NCBI GenBank assembly: GCA_012934845.2 | Contig: WNNJ02003277.1 | Location: 1-64,000 of the forward strand | Direction of reading: 5' to 3' | DNA from: Pomphorhynchus laevis | Lineage: Eukaryota; Acanthocephala; Palaeacanthocephala; Echinorhynchida; Pomphorhynchidae | Length of the DNA stretch: 64,000 nt | Shown here: piece by piece, positions 1 to 10,460 of the stretch | How the letters are laid out: each line of letters opens with the position of its first letter | How positions within the stretch are numbered: the stretch's first letter is position 1 | The notes under the pieces: generated by a model | Told to the model about the DNA's origin: nothing | Seen by the model: only the letters and a program-made list of their open reading frames with translations | Databases searched by the model: none | Program-made: the position numbers and the translations under genes

Positions 1-1
1 A

Positions 2-832
2 ATATGTAGTACAACAAAATCACAGCTAGATACAATAGACCATCTAAGAAAGCAGCTCATTCTGAGAGGATATACTTATCGTGAGGTTAATCGATCAATT
101 AATAAAAGTCTAATATTATTAAAAAATTCCAAAAACTTGACGAAAGAAAAAATATGCAGTGACAATATTTACGTCTTCCCGTATCATAAGGCATTACAAT
201 CATTATCATGCGACGCTAACGAATCAATAGGTAATATAGCAAAACAAATAGGAAAACCAATCAAAAGAGTATTTATAACTTTTAAAGCTACAAACACAAT
301 CGGTCGCCGGTTAATACGGTCACAATTCCAAAGACAAGGAAACAAAAATATGTCGGGATGTAAACAATGCCAAAGAGCGCGAACAAAATGTTGTGAAAAT
401 GTTATTAATGCTACAAAGTACGTTAGCAGCAAAACGAAATTAGAATATAAAATAAACGGCAATACATCATGCGCATCAAACGGTAATGTATATTTAGCAA
501 CATGCAGACTGTGTCAACTACAATACGTAGGTGAGACAGGACTTAGCATGAATATGAGACTTAATAATCGCAGATCAGATATAAATAAACAGTTAACACA
601 TCGCGACGCGATTGTGCATCATTGTATTTCAGCACATTCAAAAAATTCGGATATTTTTGACTATATCATAATAAAAGATGGTATTAAAGACACTAAAGAA
701 AGAAGAATAAAAGAGCAGATAATTGTAGGTCAACTATTAACAGATACTAATCATTGGTTACATTCAGAACATTTACAAATGGGATGTCGATATTACATAA
801 TGCCACCTTTAATAATTACTTTGTTTTATTAA
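2..832 (+). pseudogene. Penelope-like element C-terminal part: linker and GIY-YIG endonuclease (5' end outside window)
   Basis: The frame is open from the window edge to the stop at 832, so the start lies upstream. It reads through the PLE region after the reverse transcriptase: an RGY motif near 80-100, a PYHKALQSL motif near 178-200, then the cysteine-rich linker (CKQC near 358, CRLC near 505) and the GIY-YIG core with YVGETG near 524. In this family the GIY-YIG domain nicks the target and the reverse transcriptase copies the RNA there. A conserved R and an H-rich stretch follow the core, as expected. The piece looks open over about 277 codons. The reverse transcriptase itself is not in the window, so wholeness cannot be judged. 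Family assignment is confident; subgroup is not. Confidence 0.85.
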
Positions 833-856
833 TTGTTAACTTTATTGTGCTCTCAC

Positions 857-890
857 TCTAGATTGGGCTCCGAAGAGCGAAACGTTTTCA
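857..890 (+). ncRNA. Possible hammerhead-ribozyme-like core remnant at a PLE 3' end
   Basis: A GCTC stem with CGAA loop and GAGC partner (867-878) is followed directly by GAAAC (879-883). This is the stem II plus GAAA arrangement of hammerhead ribozymes known in PLE terminal repeats. The CUGAUGA box expected before stem II is not intact here. It lies just 3' of the PLE frame, where such motifs are known to sit. It could be a decayed ribozyme or chance. Confidence 0.35.
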
Positions 891-929
891 ATAAAATTTT
901 GAATCTATTTTGCTTGTGCTTGTGTAAAT

Positions 930-1358
930 CGTAAGATAAACATATATATTGATGATATATGTGTATTTAACTCTAACAATTTTTATTCAATTAGTGAAGA
1001 AATTTGTCCAGGTAGCCTCATTCTTAATAAAACTAATATTAATGATAAAGAAAGTATATATCTTGATATAAGCATTAAATTAACATCAATTAAAACTACT
1101 TTTAATTTATATCTTAAAGATGACATATTTAAATTTACAAGAAACATATTTTTGCATGAGCATTCATGCATACTATATAATATAAAATATAATACATTAA
1201 ATAATGAAATTTTAAGAATTGCAACAATTTGTAACGATATTGGCTTTCTTCAAAATAATTTAAATAATTTAATAGATACATATTTTAAACTGGGTTACTA
1301 TAAAAATAACATCAAGCAAAAAATAGTAAAATATATAAATCAACACAATAATTGTTGA
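930..1358 (+). pseudogene. Second PLE-type reverse transcriptase, C-terminal fragment
   Basis: One frame is open from about 930 to the stop at 1358. It contains IYIDDICVF near 942-968, the catalytic box of PLE-type reverse transcriptases (YIDD). An L-D-I motif and a lysine-rich tail with GYYKN and KIVKYI follow, which fit the thumb region of such proteins. No GIY-YIG domain follows, because the sequence switches at about 1350 to an inverted repeat arm. The residues differ clearly from the PLE at 1645-2510, so this is a separate element. Fragment, 5' truncated. Confidence 0.6.
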
Positions 1359-1665
1359 AAGAAGAAAAGGCATTCCCCGACAGAACATTGTTGTTCAAAC
1401 CAAAACTTCGGTTTCCAAGCGAAACCATTTTCAAGATAATCTACAAAGTAAAAACAAAACACATTAGCAAATTATACAATGTACAGGGTATTCTAAGTGA
1501 GCAAAGTATGACCATCGTTGCCATTCATTGTTGGTTTTTTGTCTAATTAATATTGCTTCTTTTATTTTTCGCAGACACTGATGGAGACTCAAAATTTATA
1601 GTTTCCAATTGCAATTATGTGGTCAGCAACATGAGAATTAGCCGTTGTGCGAATTGCTCTTTATG
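1348..1665 (+). repeat. Left arm of an inverted repeat flanking a PLE
   Basis: This segment matches the reverse complement of 2427-2763 along almost its whole length, with scattered differences and one short indel. Its inner end is the reverse complement of the end of the GIY-YIG coding region of the element at 1645-2510. PLEs are known to carry partial inverted or direct copies of themselves at their ends (pLTRs), and this arrangement fits that. Confidence 0.75.
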
Positions 1666-2510
1666 GGTGACCTAGAAGAGAGAAGCTTAGCGGCCTACCA
1701 CAACCAGCCATTAACTTGGCTAAGGTATATAGACGATATTTTCGTTGTGCTAAAAGACAAAATGGCTGAAGCTATTGAGTTTATACAATACATGAATATG
1801 CAACACCCCCGAATTAAGTTCACAGCACACTTTATGCATGATAATTGCATCTCGTCTCACGACGTTTTAGTAAAGTCGTCAGAATCCAGATTTCTAACCT
1901 CGGTGTAAGGAAACCTACTGAGACTAATCTCTATATTTGTTGGGGTAGTTGTCACGCTAAACATACTAAATTGGGTATTTTCGCCTCATTTTGTTTCAGG
2001 GCGTTCAACGTTTGCACTAACGTTACCATAAGAGAAGACGAGCTTCGACGTTTAACTGACACATTTGTGCGTTTCGGTTATCCCTGTAGTCTTCTAGCGC
2101 ATACTGTAGACAAAGTTAGCAGAAAGTGGCGTAACCAAAGAGTATTGAGAGACGGTCCGCTCCCAGCTAAGTTTTTCCTCACATTACCAGAAAACGGAAT
2201 AACGACTAGGATATTTTTCATCAGAGTCAGGAAATTAGTTAGCGATCTTAATCTTCCTATCCGAATAATTTCATGCAGCAAACCAATGACCACCATTCAA
2301 AGAAGATTAACCGCACTTGAGAATTCTACTTTGATCGGGCTTATTTACGAATTAGCATACCGGGATTGTGATGCTGTTTACATTGGTGAAATAGGTCGCG
2401 ACCTAAAAGTCAAAATACGGAAACATGGAGCAGCAATTCGCACAACGGCTAATTCTCATGTTGCTGACCATGTAATTGCAACTAGACACTATAAATTTTG
2501 AGTCTCCATC
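1645..2510 (+). pseudogene. Penelope-like element: reverse transcriptase end, linker and GIY-YIG
   Basis: A frame at 1645-1908 contains LRYIDDIFVVLKD, the catalytic box of a PLE reverse transcriptase. The frame at 1845-2501 then gives the K-P-T-x-T-N-L-Y motif near 1912-1935, a linker, and GIY-YIG residues (VYIGEIGRDLK) near 2378-2410 followed by HVADHV. The reverse transcriptase N-terminal half is missing, replaced by the inverted arm. The element is broken, with a frame change between the two open segments. It is bounded by inverted arms, which suggests a 5'-truncated copy joined head to head with a partial inverted copy. Confidence 0.75.
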
Positions 2511-2763
2511 AGTGCTCTCATTTGAACCCGACATAGGGCTGCGAAAAATAAAAGAAGCAATATTAATTAGACAAAAAACCAACAATGAACGGCAACGAGG
2601 TCATACTTTGCTCACTTAGAATACCCTGTACATTGTATAATTTGCTAATGTTTTTTGTTTTTACTTTGTAGATTACCTTGAAAATGGTTTCGCTTGGAAA
2701 CCGAAATATTGGTTTTAACAACAATGTTCTGTCGGCGAATGCCTTTTTTTCTTTCAACAATAA
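2427..2763 (-). repeat. Right arm of the PLE inverted repeat
   Basis: Reverse complement of 1348-1665. It covers the end of the GIY-YIG coding region and about 250 bp of 3' flanking sequence of the PLE. An unrelated-looking reverse frame of about 80 codons runs through both arms and is conserved only because the DNA is duplicated. Confidence 0.75.
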
Positions 2764-2924
2764 TGTGGACCGACATCCTCGACTCTCTTTCAAATTTATC
2801 AACACAATAATATAAAAATAAATTTAAAATCATTAGCGGAAAATTTTTAGGGAAGGATAATAAACAATATGCTCTGTATTCAAATAAGATACACCATATA
2901 ATCAAATTTTATCAGATAATTACG
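2764..2924. other. AT-rich spacer with no recognised feature
   Basis: Short AT-rich stretch between the PLE arm and repeat R. I see no motif or frame I can support. Confidence 0.5.
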
Positions 2925-3145
2925 TTATTAGCATGTATTTGGTCCTGCAGCTATGTTGCTCGAGGAATAGGGACCGAAGCCCGATGGCATTGCAGTTCCT
3001 TCTAATGCCCTCTAATCTTTATTCTGATACATTGTTTGTTATCAATTAGTCAATTCATAAAAATGACTTTTATTTTAAATTTCAAGTTTTTATTTTAACT
3101 TGATTTAAATTATATAAAATCTTATAATAATTATTATTTATAATT
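2925..3145 (+). repeat. Dispersed repeat R, copy 1
   Basis: About 210 bp that recurs, in reverse orientation and diverged, at 26440-26605 and 37340-37770. Shared blocks are a GC-richer head (GGTCCTGCAGCTATGTTG), a middle ending GTCAATTCATAAAAATGAC, and an AT-rich tail with AACTTGATTTAAATTAT. No coding potential. It may be a nonautonomous transposon or the 3' end of an unseen element. Confidence 0.65.
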
Positions 3146-3790
3146 ATTTATTATTTAAATCACCTTCTACATTAAAGCTACAATCTCGGTAGTAGTTGAA
3201 AAAAAAAATCGTTAGTTTTATATTTTGATCTATTAAAGCAAAATAGTAAAACATAACTTGCCAATAAGTATAAGCGTTTATAACAGTAATGAGGAACTGA
3301 TGGAATATTGAATTATGAAAAGTTTACTTAAAAACAGTCACCCGACAGATAATACACTGAGTTTGCTTCAGTATAATTTTTAACATTAAAAAGTAAATTA
3401 CAAACCTTCAAAATAATTAATATTTATATTTTCTAGCATAAAATACACAAAATCAACTTGATATCTATTGCAGATTGAGAGAAACTGTTCTGCTCAAGTA
3501 GCGTTCTATCAACTTGGTAGTTTTAACAACTAAAAGGGTAATGCAAACATTATATAATATATAATTATTTTTAAAACTAAAACATGATATGAACAAACAA
3601 CGAACATCTATATTCAATTTATAATTGAATATTTTTACCAAATGTAAAAAATATCACGTATATAGCAGGATTGCAAATACTATTCAGAATGCTCTTATTA
3701 ATTTTTGCATAAAGAGAGCTGATCGCGCATTTGCGTTTTGTAAGGTCGAAAATATGCTTGCAGGTGGGTAAAACGGTTTTCTTTTAAATA
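3146..3790. other. AT-rich stretch without recognised genes
   Basis: About 640 bp of AT-rich sequence. From about 3710 the plus-strand frames may already belong to the damaged ORF1 of LINE-R, but I cannot support a motif before about 3825. Confidence 0.4.
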
Positions 3791-3824
3791 CAAATAAGGA
3801 ATAATGTTTTTTTGTACGTAATAG

Positions 3825-4182
3825 GCCTTTATTAACCAAAAATTGGGGGCATTGGTCCACTGGATGTTCTTTACCACATAAGTGCGGCGTGTGTGGTACA
3901 ACTGCTATACATCCTGAGAAGTGCGAAAGTAAGCCATTTTGCGCAAACTGCGGTGGTGAGCACCCCGCATGGTCAAAAAAGTGTAAAATCTTTAAGGCGT
4001 ACCAAAAGAGACACAGGGGTGTGACAGAAAAACCTACTAGCTTCGTGAAAGCTGTCTCGTCTAACAAGAAAGACGACAGGATGCCGGACACGGAAATCCT
4101 GAAACTTATTGAAATGCAGCATCAGGCATCAATGATTCAACTTGAAAAATTGGTCTCTCCTCGACATATTACTGCTACATAA
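3825..4182 (+). pseudogene. LINE-R copy 1, ORF1-like protein with CCHC zinc knuckles
   Basis: The frame ending at 4182 can be read back to about 3825 without a stop. It shows WGHWSTGC, then CGVC and CANCGGEHPAWSKKC: a series of CCHC knuckles as in the gag-like ORF1 proteins of many LINEs, which bind the element RNA. After the knuckles come a lysine-rich segment and a short helix-prone tail. ORF1 proteins of this kind usually carry several hundred residues upstream, and those are absent or unreadable here. The reverse transcriptase of the same element follows at 4240-6073 on the same strand. Confidence 0.65.
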
Positions 4183-4239
4183 GATGTGGTTGTTGAAACC
4201 CATTTGCACCGAGCAGTCGCGTCAACAACAGACCACCTC

Positions 4240-6073
4240 TCATGACCTAATTCGCTAGCGGCTAGAGGACGATACGTTGCTTAGAAGAAGGTTTCACTTT
4301 GATCCTATTAGAGTGGCCTTCTTTCAGGCAGCTATCCAACTCTTCCCCAGAATTGGAATTGAGAGTTTGACCGAATTTAATTCCTACCTCTCATCGCAAG
4401 CTACCGCGATCCTTTCGACTACCTATAAAGGTCGAATATACAATCCTACTCTAACAAAGCTCAAGGTCCTAGCTAAAATGTTACACCTTCCCAATCTCTG
4501 TTTCCGCCAGACATATCCTCTCGAATGAATATTGGAGCTCTAGATATAGGCTCCAGCTGAGCAGGGATAGGGCAAGCATTGCTCACCTAAACCCTTCTCA
4601 GGCTTCCTTCTGGAAGATATTCAAGAAGGAGAAGTTTGTCTGCTGGAAGAATAGAGCATTGGTTTGGATTGGTAGCATAGGCCTTGACAATGTTTTAAAG
4701 GAGTCACTTTCCTTACATAATTATGGAGCCACTCATTCTCCCCAACCAATCCCGCCTTGGTGTGACTTCAGGAGTAGGGACTTATCTGTTACAGATATCC
4801 TTAACTCCTGGGGACCACTCCCAGGCACCTCCAAATCCCACGCGCCACTCACCACTCGTGTCTGTCAGCTTTTGACATACAGTCAGAGAAAGGAGGTCGC
4901 CATCACAATGCTATTAGCCTCCCCGTCTGACAGCGGAAATCAACATCAGCCGTCGAGTTTTTTTACCTAAAAAGAGATTAATCACTTGTCCTAAAGATCT
5001 GCGGCCCATCTCGATTCAAAACGCCCTCATATCCATCTACGAGAAAGCGCTTGCGCGTAGAATCCGCGTTCATTTATGTAGGCGTAATTTGATCCCACCG
5101 AGTTTTCATGGGTTTGTCAAAGGGCGCTCGGTTCATTCAGCAATTGGTGAAGTGCATCAGTTTTGTCAGGATAATAGTCATCAGCTTGCTGTGGCTGTTT
5201 TTTCTTGATTTTTCAGCTGCATTTGACCGGATCTCCATTCCCTTCGTTATCTCCTCTCTCAGGTCCCTCGGGTTGCCAGCGAGAATTGTTAACAGGGTGG
5301 AGATATTGTTGTACACCAAGCGGTTCTACTATGAAGACGACCCTGATGCGCGTCAGTTCTACCCTATTACAGGTGTACCTCAAGGATCCCCACTTTCTCC
5401 TATCTTATATCTTGCTGCATCCATTGTACTATTCAAGAATTTTAAACGTGATCAACATCTAGTGGTATATGCTGATGATACCATAGCCTTGTTCTCTGGA
5501 CGCAGGTGCAAAGATGTAATCTCTGACATCAGCCATTTCTTTTTAAGATTAAAAGATCAGTTGCCCCCATCCAATCTTATTTTAAACTCCTCTAAATCAC
5601 AGGTGGTTGTCTTTAATGGCGTTCCTGCCACCAAAAAGAAACTTAAGAGACTAGCACTCTCTACACTCTCCTCCATTTTGCAGCATCAACCACTCCCCAT
5701 CTTCACGAGTCGAGTAAAATATCTGGGGTTCACCGTTACGGTGAATTGGTCGGCGAAAGCTGACCTGGATAGACTTAAACGTATCCTGAAGAAAGCTAGG
5801 TGGGCTCTGAAACGGGCCCAGCATCTGTCATTGAATGGGATAACCCAAGTGCGCCTCTGGGGTACTTGGGCTATCTCGGGATTAGTCTTCTTCTCACGAG
5901 GACGTCCCCCAGAACAAAGACTAAGGTTTCTCAAGCTCCTCATCTCGAGATTACCAACCATAGTCCGCCTTGACTGGACTCTTAGGTGTGTGAGAGACCC
6001 CGAATGGTTCAGTCAGAGGGCGGCGCGCTGGTGCGGCCGAGGGGCTCAGATCCCTCTGGACCTGAGGCCGTGA
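4240..6073 (+). pseudogene. LINE-R copy 1, reverse transcriptase region
   Basis: Collinear with the second copy at 52016-53780. Open pieces lie at 4277-4528, 4659-4970 and 5108-6073. The last gives reverse transcriptase motifs in order: FLDFSAAFDRI (motif A) near 5205, GVPQGSPLSP (motif B) near 5370, YADDTIALF (motif C) near 5470, and KYLGFTV near 5718. The C-terminal tail has RDPEWFSQRAARWCGRG. Several frameshifts or stops separate the pieces; an obvious one lies near 4970, where the other copy continues in frame. No APE endonuclease domain is visible upstream and no RLE downstream in this copy. Clade is uncertain; the motifs are typical of LINEs, not of LTR elements. Confidence 0.8.
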
Positions 6074-6190
6074 ATATAAGTTGAAGATTTCAAAATACAC
6101 GTCGTGAACAGCTTCTATTTAAAGTTGCCTTTTGCATGTTTTTGTTTCTTAAGTTTTTATCAGTTATATAGTTATTAATAAAACCCTTAC
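6074..6190 (+). repeat. LINE-R 3' untranslated end
   Basis: Sequence after the stop codon ending in AATAAAACCC and a short TTAC repeat. LINE-R 3' ends also appear near 7740-7760 and 53960-53995 and finish in an ATTATTAAAA-like tail. Confidence 0.5.
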
Positions 6191-6197
6191 TTACTTA

Positions 6198-6248
6198 CAT
6201 GTAAGCGTGCGCTGGCACGCATTTGCCACGTTAAAATAAATACTTTTT
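6198..6248 (+). mobile_element. Tail-only L2-B insertion (51 bp)
   Basis: The segment is exactly the last ~50 bp of L2-B: the stem-loop GCGTGC-GCTG-GCACGC at 6205-6220, the linker ATTTGCCACG and the AAAATAAAT tail with T run. It is flanked by a perfect 7-bp direct repeat TTACTTA at 6191-6197 and 6249-6255, which reads as a target-site duplication. Nothing of the coding region is present, so it is an extreme 5' truncation, or a tiny nonautonomous unit using the same 3' end. Confidence 0.8.
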
Positions 6249-6255
6249 TTACTTA

Positions 6256-7554
6256 AAAATTGAAAAATGAAATCCACTAATTGCACACATATACCAATAA
6301 GCTAATAATTCTACAGTTATTAAATCTGAAATTCTCGACAGTAATTGATTTAGCCCAACAATGGTCATTCCATTTTTTAGGAGGGAATTAACGAAATCTT
6401 CGAAGGCGACTAGGAAATCTTCGAAGGAAATATATAATGGAAATTTTGAAATTTTTAGGTCTTTTTAAAAGACTTTTGTGAATCATGTTGAGGTCGACAT
6501 GTGTATCGCGTATATAGAGAACTTAAAAGTCATTGATCACGCAATGATTTAGAACCACTGCATTTGGAATAATTAGCAAACCTCCTCGATATAAATAATG
6601 TTGTTATGTGCATAATTACCGGTGTTGCTTAAGACATTATATATAACGATTTTGAAGTACAATGATGCCAACTAAAAAGAAAACACTATAGTCATTAAAT
6701 AAAATGTGTATGCATAGTGTAACGTTAAATTTGTTTTCGATATCGATAGTACCGGTAGAAATATTAAGGGATGTGGTCACTTACAAAATATACAAAGTTT
6801 ATTTTTTTAGTTACAAATAAGAATTAATTTTATCTGTGCTGCCTGGAAGCAAGTATTAATTTTCGCGAATATAAGAAACACGTACTATTTAATCAAAACA
6901 TAGAGTATAGAGCAAGCGAATGATAATAAATCCATAATTTACACAAATGTCTACAATCAAAGGATCGAAGCGTTCCTCCTTCGCGCCGTTCTAAATTTAC
7001 TGAAGTCACTAATTCAATGTGTCGATATAAAACGTTCTTATTGTAGATAAATTATATTTTTTAGTAATCTTTCGATAAACCGATATTTAGGGAACTATTA
7101 GTACTTATTTAAAGATAGCATTACAGCGTAGCTATGTAAAGATAAGTATCAGGTTTTCAAACATTATTCATCTTAAATAAGGATAACTTTTAACGAAAAC
7201 GGCAATTTGTTTATACTAATTTAATTTTGTTTTTTTTATTGTTCATCTTACTTTATCTTCACGTTTTGAATTGTATCATGAAAAATCAAAAAGACCTTTG
7301 TGTCTCTTTGTTATTTTTTACAACCAGTTTGTCATTTTCATATCATCAAAGCAATAACAGCGGAAACGACACTGACGATATCTTACTTGTTCGTCATGTA
7401 TTTATTCATTTTTTTTCATACTTTTACAGTTTGCATTTCCTCCACGTGTTAACAACTACAACTGATCGGCAAAAAACAACATTTGTTGATTGAAAGCTTC
7501 GCTCTCTAATTTCTTGCTCCTATTATTTCCATGTATATAACTGTAGTATAAAAA
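6256..7554. other. AT-rich stretch without recognised genes
   Basis: About 1.3 kb with no protein motif on either strand. A 14-bp direct repeat (GAAATCTTCGAAGG) occurs twice near 6390-6430. The 88-codon frame at 7227-7493 is low-complexity and I do not support it as a gene. Confidence 0.5.
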
Positions 7555-7762
7555 TCACTGCTCGGAGGGCAGCGTGTTGGATCGGTTGGAGGGCCTTAGA
7601 TCCCCCTGGACCTGAGGACATAGAAGAATGGACAGAAAACTATCAAATTCGAACATATGTGACTTTTGAATCTGTTTATCTGACTATCTATTTGTCTTGA
7701 CGATTTTCTTATTTATCGGTTGTATTATTTTATTTAACAGTCTTTATTATTAAAAATCACTG
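7555..7762 (+). pseudogene. LINE-R copy 3, 3' terminal fragment
   Basis: The first ~65 bp align with the end of the LINE-R reverse transcriptase frame at 6010-6075: the same GGGCAGCG block, then GATCCCCCTGGACCTGAGG against GATCCCTCTGGACCTGAGG. The piece runs into a 3' UTR ending in TTATTATTAAAA. It is a strongly 5'-truncated copy on the same strand as copy 1. Confidence 0.65.
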
Positions 7763-8050
7763 CTTTATATACATCATTTTATACAGTTTATAATTTTACT
7801 TTATTTTAAATTATAAAAAAAATTCCATACAACGAACACTCGTAAGGCTAACAAATCATCTTCATATTATAGCGAGATGTTTCCAAGCCTTACACTGTTG
7901 GTCCAAATATGGCAATCACATTCCTGATTAGGTTAGTGGCTTCATTGAGTTTATCGAAACAAAAGTTTATCACTAACAGCAATAATCCACTTATCTATTT
8001 TAGTCTTTTATATTAAATGCATAATTTTTCCATTTAAATCAAGGCAGGTA
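7763..8050. other. Spacer without recognised features
   Basis: About 290 bp of AT-rich sequence; no motif seen. Confidence 0.4.
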
Positions 8051-8069
8051 ACTCAATCTACGTATATAA

Positions 8070-8243
8070 TACGTATACGAATGGGAATGACAGGGAGACG
8101 GAGAATTAAGATAAGTTGGAGCATGTGTGACAGAAGTTGAGTGTTGAATCGGTTGATCGGAGATGCTACTGGAAATGATTTTGACGGAAGGATGTAAATT
8201 ATTGAGAAGTGATACGGGGAAAGTGAAGTTAGGAGTACGTGAA
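8070..8243 (-). pseudogene. L2-A ORF1 fragment
   Basis: Matches the ORF1 region of the full-length L2-A copy at about 43000-43260 on the same strand, including blocks reading GACGGAAGGATGTAAATT and GAGCATGTGTGACAG. It stops where the 3' tail of the next L2-A copy begins at about 8244, so the later copy appears to have inserted into, or joined, this older one. Confidence 0.65.
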
Positions 8244-9985
8244 TAATAATACAAATTTATTTAATGTGGCAAATGCGTACAAGCTGTACGCCTACAAGTC
8301 CACAAACAAAAATGAAAAAGTCAAGCAGATAAATTGTTTAAATGGGATCGGATTTGTCGTTTGAAGCACGGCAAGGAAGTTGATTGGCGTATATGAATGG
8401 GCAGATGGTTCCACGATAGAGGAGCAGCCACAATGAAGGAGCGGAGTCCAAAGGAGGTAGAGTAGTTTGGGACATGTAAAATAAGGGAATTACAGGAACG
8501 CAAGGAACAGTAAACAGGACGAGAATTATCAAGAAAAGGAAGATTGAGAAATGAAGGGGTATGAAGAGTTACAAGACGGAAAAGCAACGATAAGAAGACG
8601 AATTTGAACACGACAATAAATTGTAGGCAAATCGAGAGAAGCAAGATGGTAGGATGTATGATCAAAACGACGAAGACGGAGGAGAATTCGGACGGCTGCG
8701 TTGACGATGCGTTGTAGGGGAAGAAGAGTGGATTTAGGTGAGTTGAAAAATAGACTAAAACAATAATCGAGTCTAGAAAAAATGAGAGAAGATATTAGAG
8801 TCATACAAGAAGGGAAATCGTTCAATCTACGAACTTGACGGAGGTTGCGGAGTATCAAGGTAGATGAGCGTACTTTATCTCTAACGAAAGGTTTAAGTGA
8901 AAGTCGGTGGTCAAAATGGAAGCCTAAGAAAACAAGATTATCAACGATAGGAAGAATTGTAGAATTTAATGATACGGAGGGAGGTTCGAAGCCGAGGCGT
9001 TGAGGTAGGATCCACATAATTTTAGATTTATCAGGATTCAGAGAAAGGTGAAGGGAAGAAAGATGATTGGAAATTGAGACAAGACAGTCGAAATCAGAAA
9101 CACTAAGATCGTGAATACGATAAACAGGTGCATGAACATAGATGAGAATGTCATCAGCATATTGCATAACATGGAAGTTAAATTTATGAGAAATCGAAGA
9201 CAAATCACCAAGAAGAAGGGAGAAAAGCATAGGGTCTAATACGGAGCCTTTTGGAACACCGGACGGAATGGACAAAGGATGGGAGAGATAAGAGTTAGAA
9301 TAGACGCGAAATGTACGGTTTGATAGATATGAAAAAAAACCATGATACAGTGGGTAAAGAGAAGTCATAATCATGACGAAGGCGATGGAGAAGAATCGAG
9401 TGATCGACGATGTCAAAAGCAGACGATAGATCAAGAGAAACTATGACACTACATAATTTATGATCGCGCGAGATGAGTAAGTCGTTATAAACTATAACAC
9501 ATGCAATTTCGGTAGAGTAATTAGAGCAAAACGCGGCTTGGAAGGGAGGAAATAACTTAGAGGAAAAGAGATATTTATTAACTTGCTTAAGAACGAGACG
9601 CTCAAGGAGTTTAGAGAGAGTTGGGAGAAGTGAAATAGGACGGTACGAAGATGGTAGTGAAGAGTCGAGAGATTGCATTTTGATGAGAGGACGAACAGTG
9701 GCGCATATCCAGATGGAAGGAAATGTACGGCTACGGATGGACGAGTTGAACAATGTGGTTAGGAAGGGTAAGATAGAGGAGCAGATATTTTTAAGCAAGT
9801 GAGTGGGAATTGGGTCAGAAGGAGATGTTTTATTAGGTAATGACAGCAGAACCGAAGAAACTTCATCATACGAAACGGGAAGAAGGTGGAATAGTTCTGG
9901 GAGGGAAGTATTTAATGAGAAGAGTGGGTACAAGGGGGCTATGGGTAGTAGGGAAGGTAAATTAGATAGCTTAGTTTGTAGATAA
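8244..9985 (-). mobile_element. L2-A copy 1, 5' truncated, reverse transcriptase only
   Basis: Reverse-strand LINE of the L2 clade. Open pieces at 9295-10005, 8529-9434 and 8321-8665 give SYRPISLLPTLSKLLER, VSLDLSSAFDIVDHS (motif A), GVPKGSVLDP (motif B, usual Q replaced by K) and MQYADDILIYVHA (motif C), then the LRQVRRL and RRFDHTS blocks of the thumb. At least two frame changes break it. The 3' end at 8244-8295 has the stem-loop GCGTAC-loop-GTACGC. The 5' truncation falls before the APE endonuclease. At 9986 it abuts a tail-only segment in the opposite orientation. Confidence 0.85.
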
Positions 9986-10037
9986 GAAGAAGCGTTCGCC
10001 GGCACGCATTCGCCACGTAAAAATTAATATTTTTTTG
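9986..10037 (+). mobile_element. Tail-only L2 segment, diverged
   Basis: AAGCGTTCGCCGGCACGCATTCGCCACG followed by a T run resembles the L2 3' tail at 6198-6248 in plus orientation, with the stem partly broken (GCGTTC against GCACGC). It abuts the truncated 5' end of L2-A copy 1 head to head. No clear target duplication is visible. Confidence 0.55.
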
Positions 10038-10199
10038 TATAACTATCATTGTATTCTGATATGGAAGTCGCGTGATCAGCAACGGGTATTTGAGATCGAG
10101 CTTTTCTAGACATGATCTTTTATCGAGAGATTAAGCTCAATCCACGAGCGTAGCGAGCGGAACCGACAGGAAAAATTATGTTATATTGTCTCATAGACT

Positions 10200-10460
10200 T
10201 TTTGTTAAATACTTTTTGCTTAAATACTTTCTCACAATTATTACAGAAACGAATGTTAGGAGTAGTCTGTAAAGCAAGTACATAATGATCACTGATACTG
10301 ATAGGTGACAGATAACTAACTCTTTCTATATTAGTGGTACGTTTGGTGAATGCTAAATCTAGAATGGAGCTCGGCCTCGATGAACTACATATAGGTTTGT
10401 ATATATGCTGAATTTGAAGCAGTTCATAAACTATGAATTCGGAATAAACTATAAATCCTT
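10200..10460 (-). pseudogene. Relic of an APE-type LINE endonuclease domain
   Basis: One reverse frame reads SSSRPSSILDLAFTKR, then VSYLSPISISDHYVL near 10260-10400. The LDL block followed by SDH is the C-terminal signature of APE endonucleases of CR1-like LINEs; the final D-H pair is catalytic. No reverse transcriptase adjoins. It is an old orphan piece that may be related to LINE-C or LINE-D. Confidence 0.6.

Noticed and set aside
5108-6073. Reverse transcriptases as retrons, DGRs or group II introns
   Set aside because: Motifs, APE/RLE/GIY-YIG partners, target duplications and 3' tails are those of eukaryotic LINEs and PLEs.
7227-7493. 88-codon hydrophobic frame as a membrane protein
   Set aside because: AT-driven Phe/Leu-rich composition, no start context or homologous motif.
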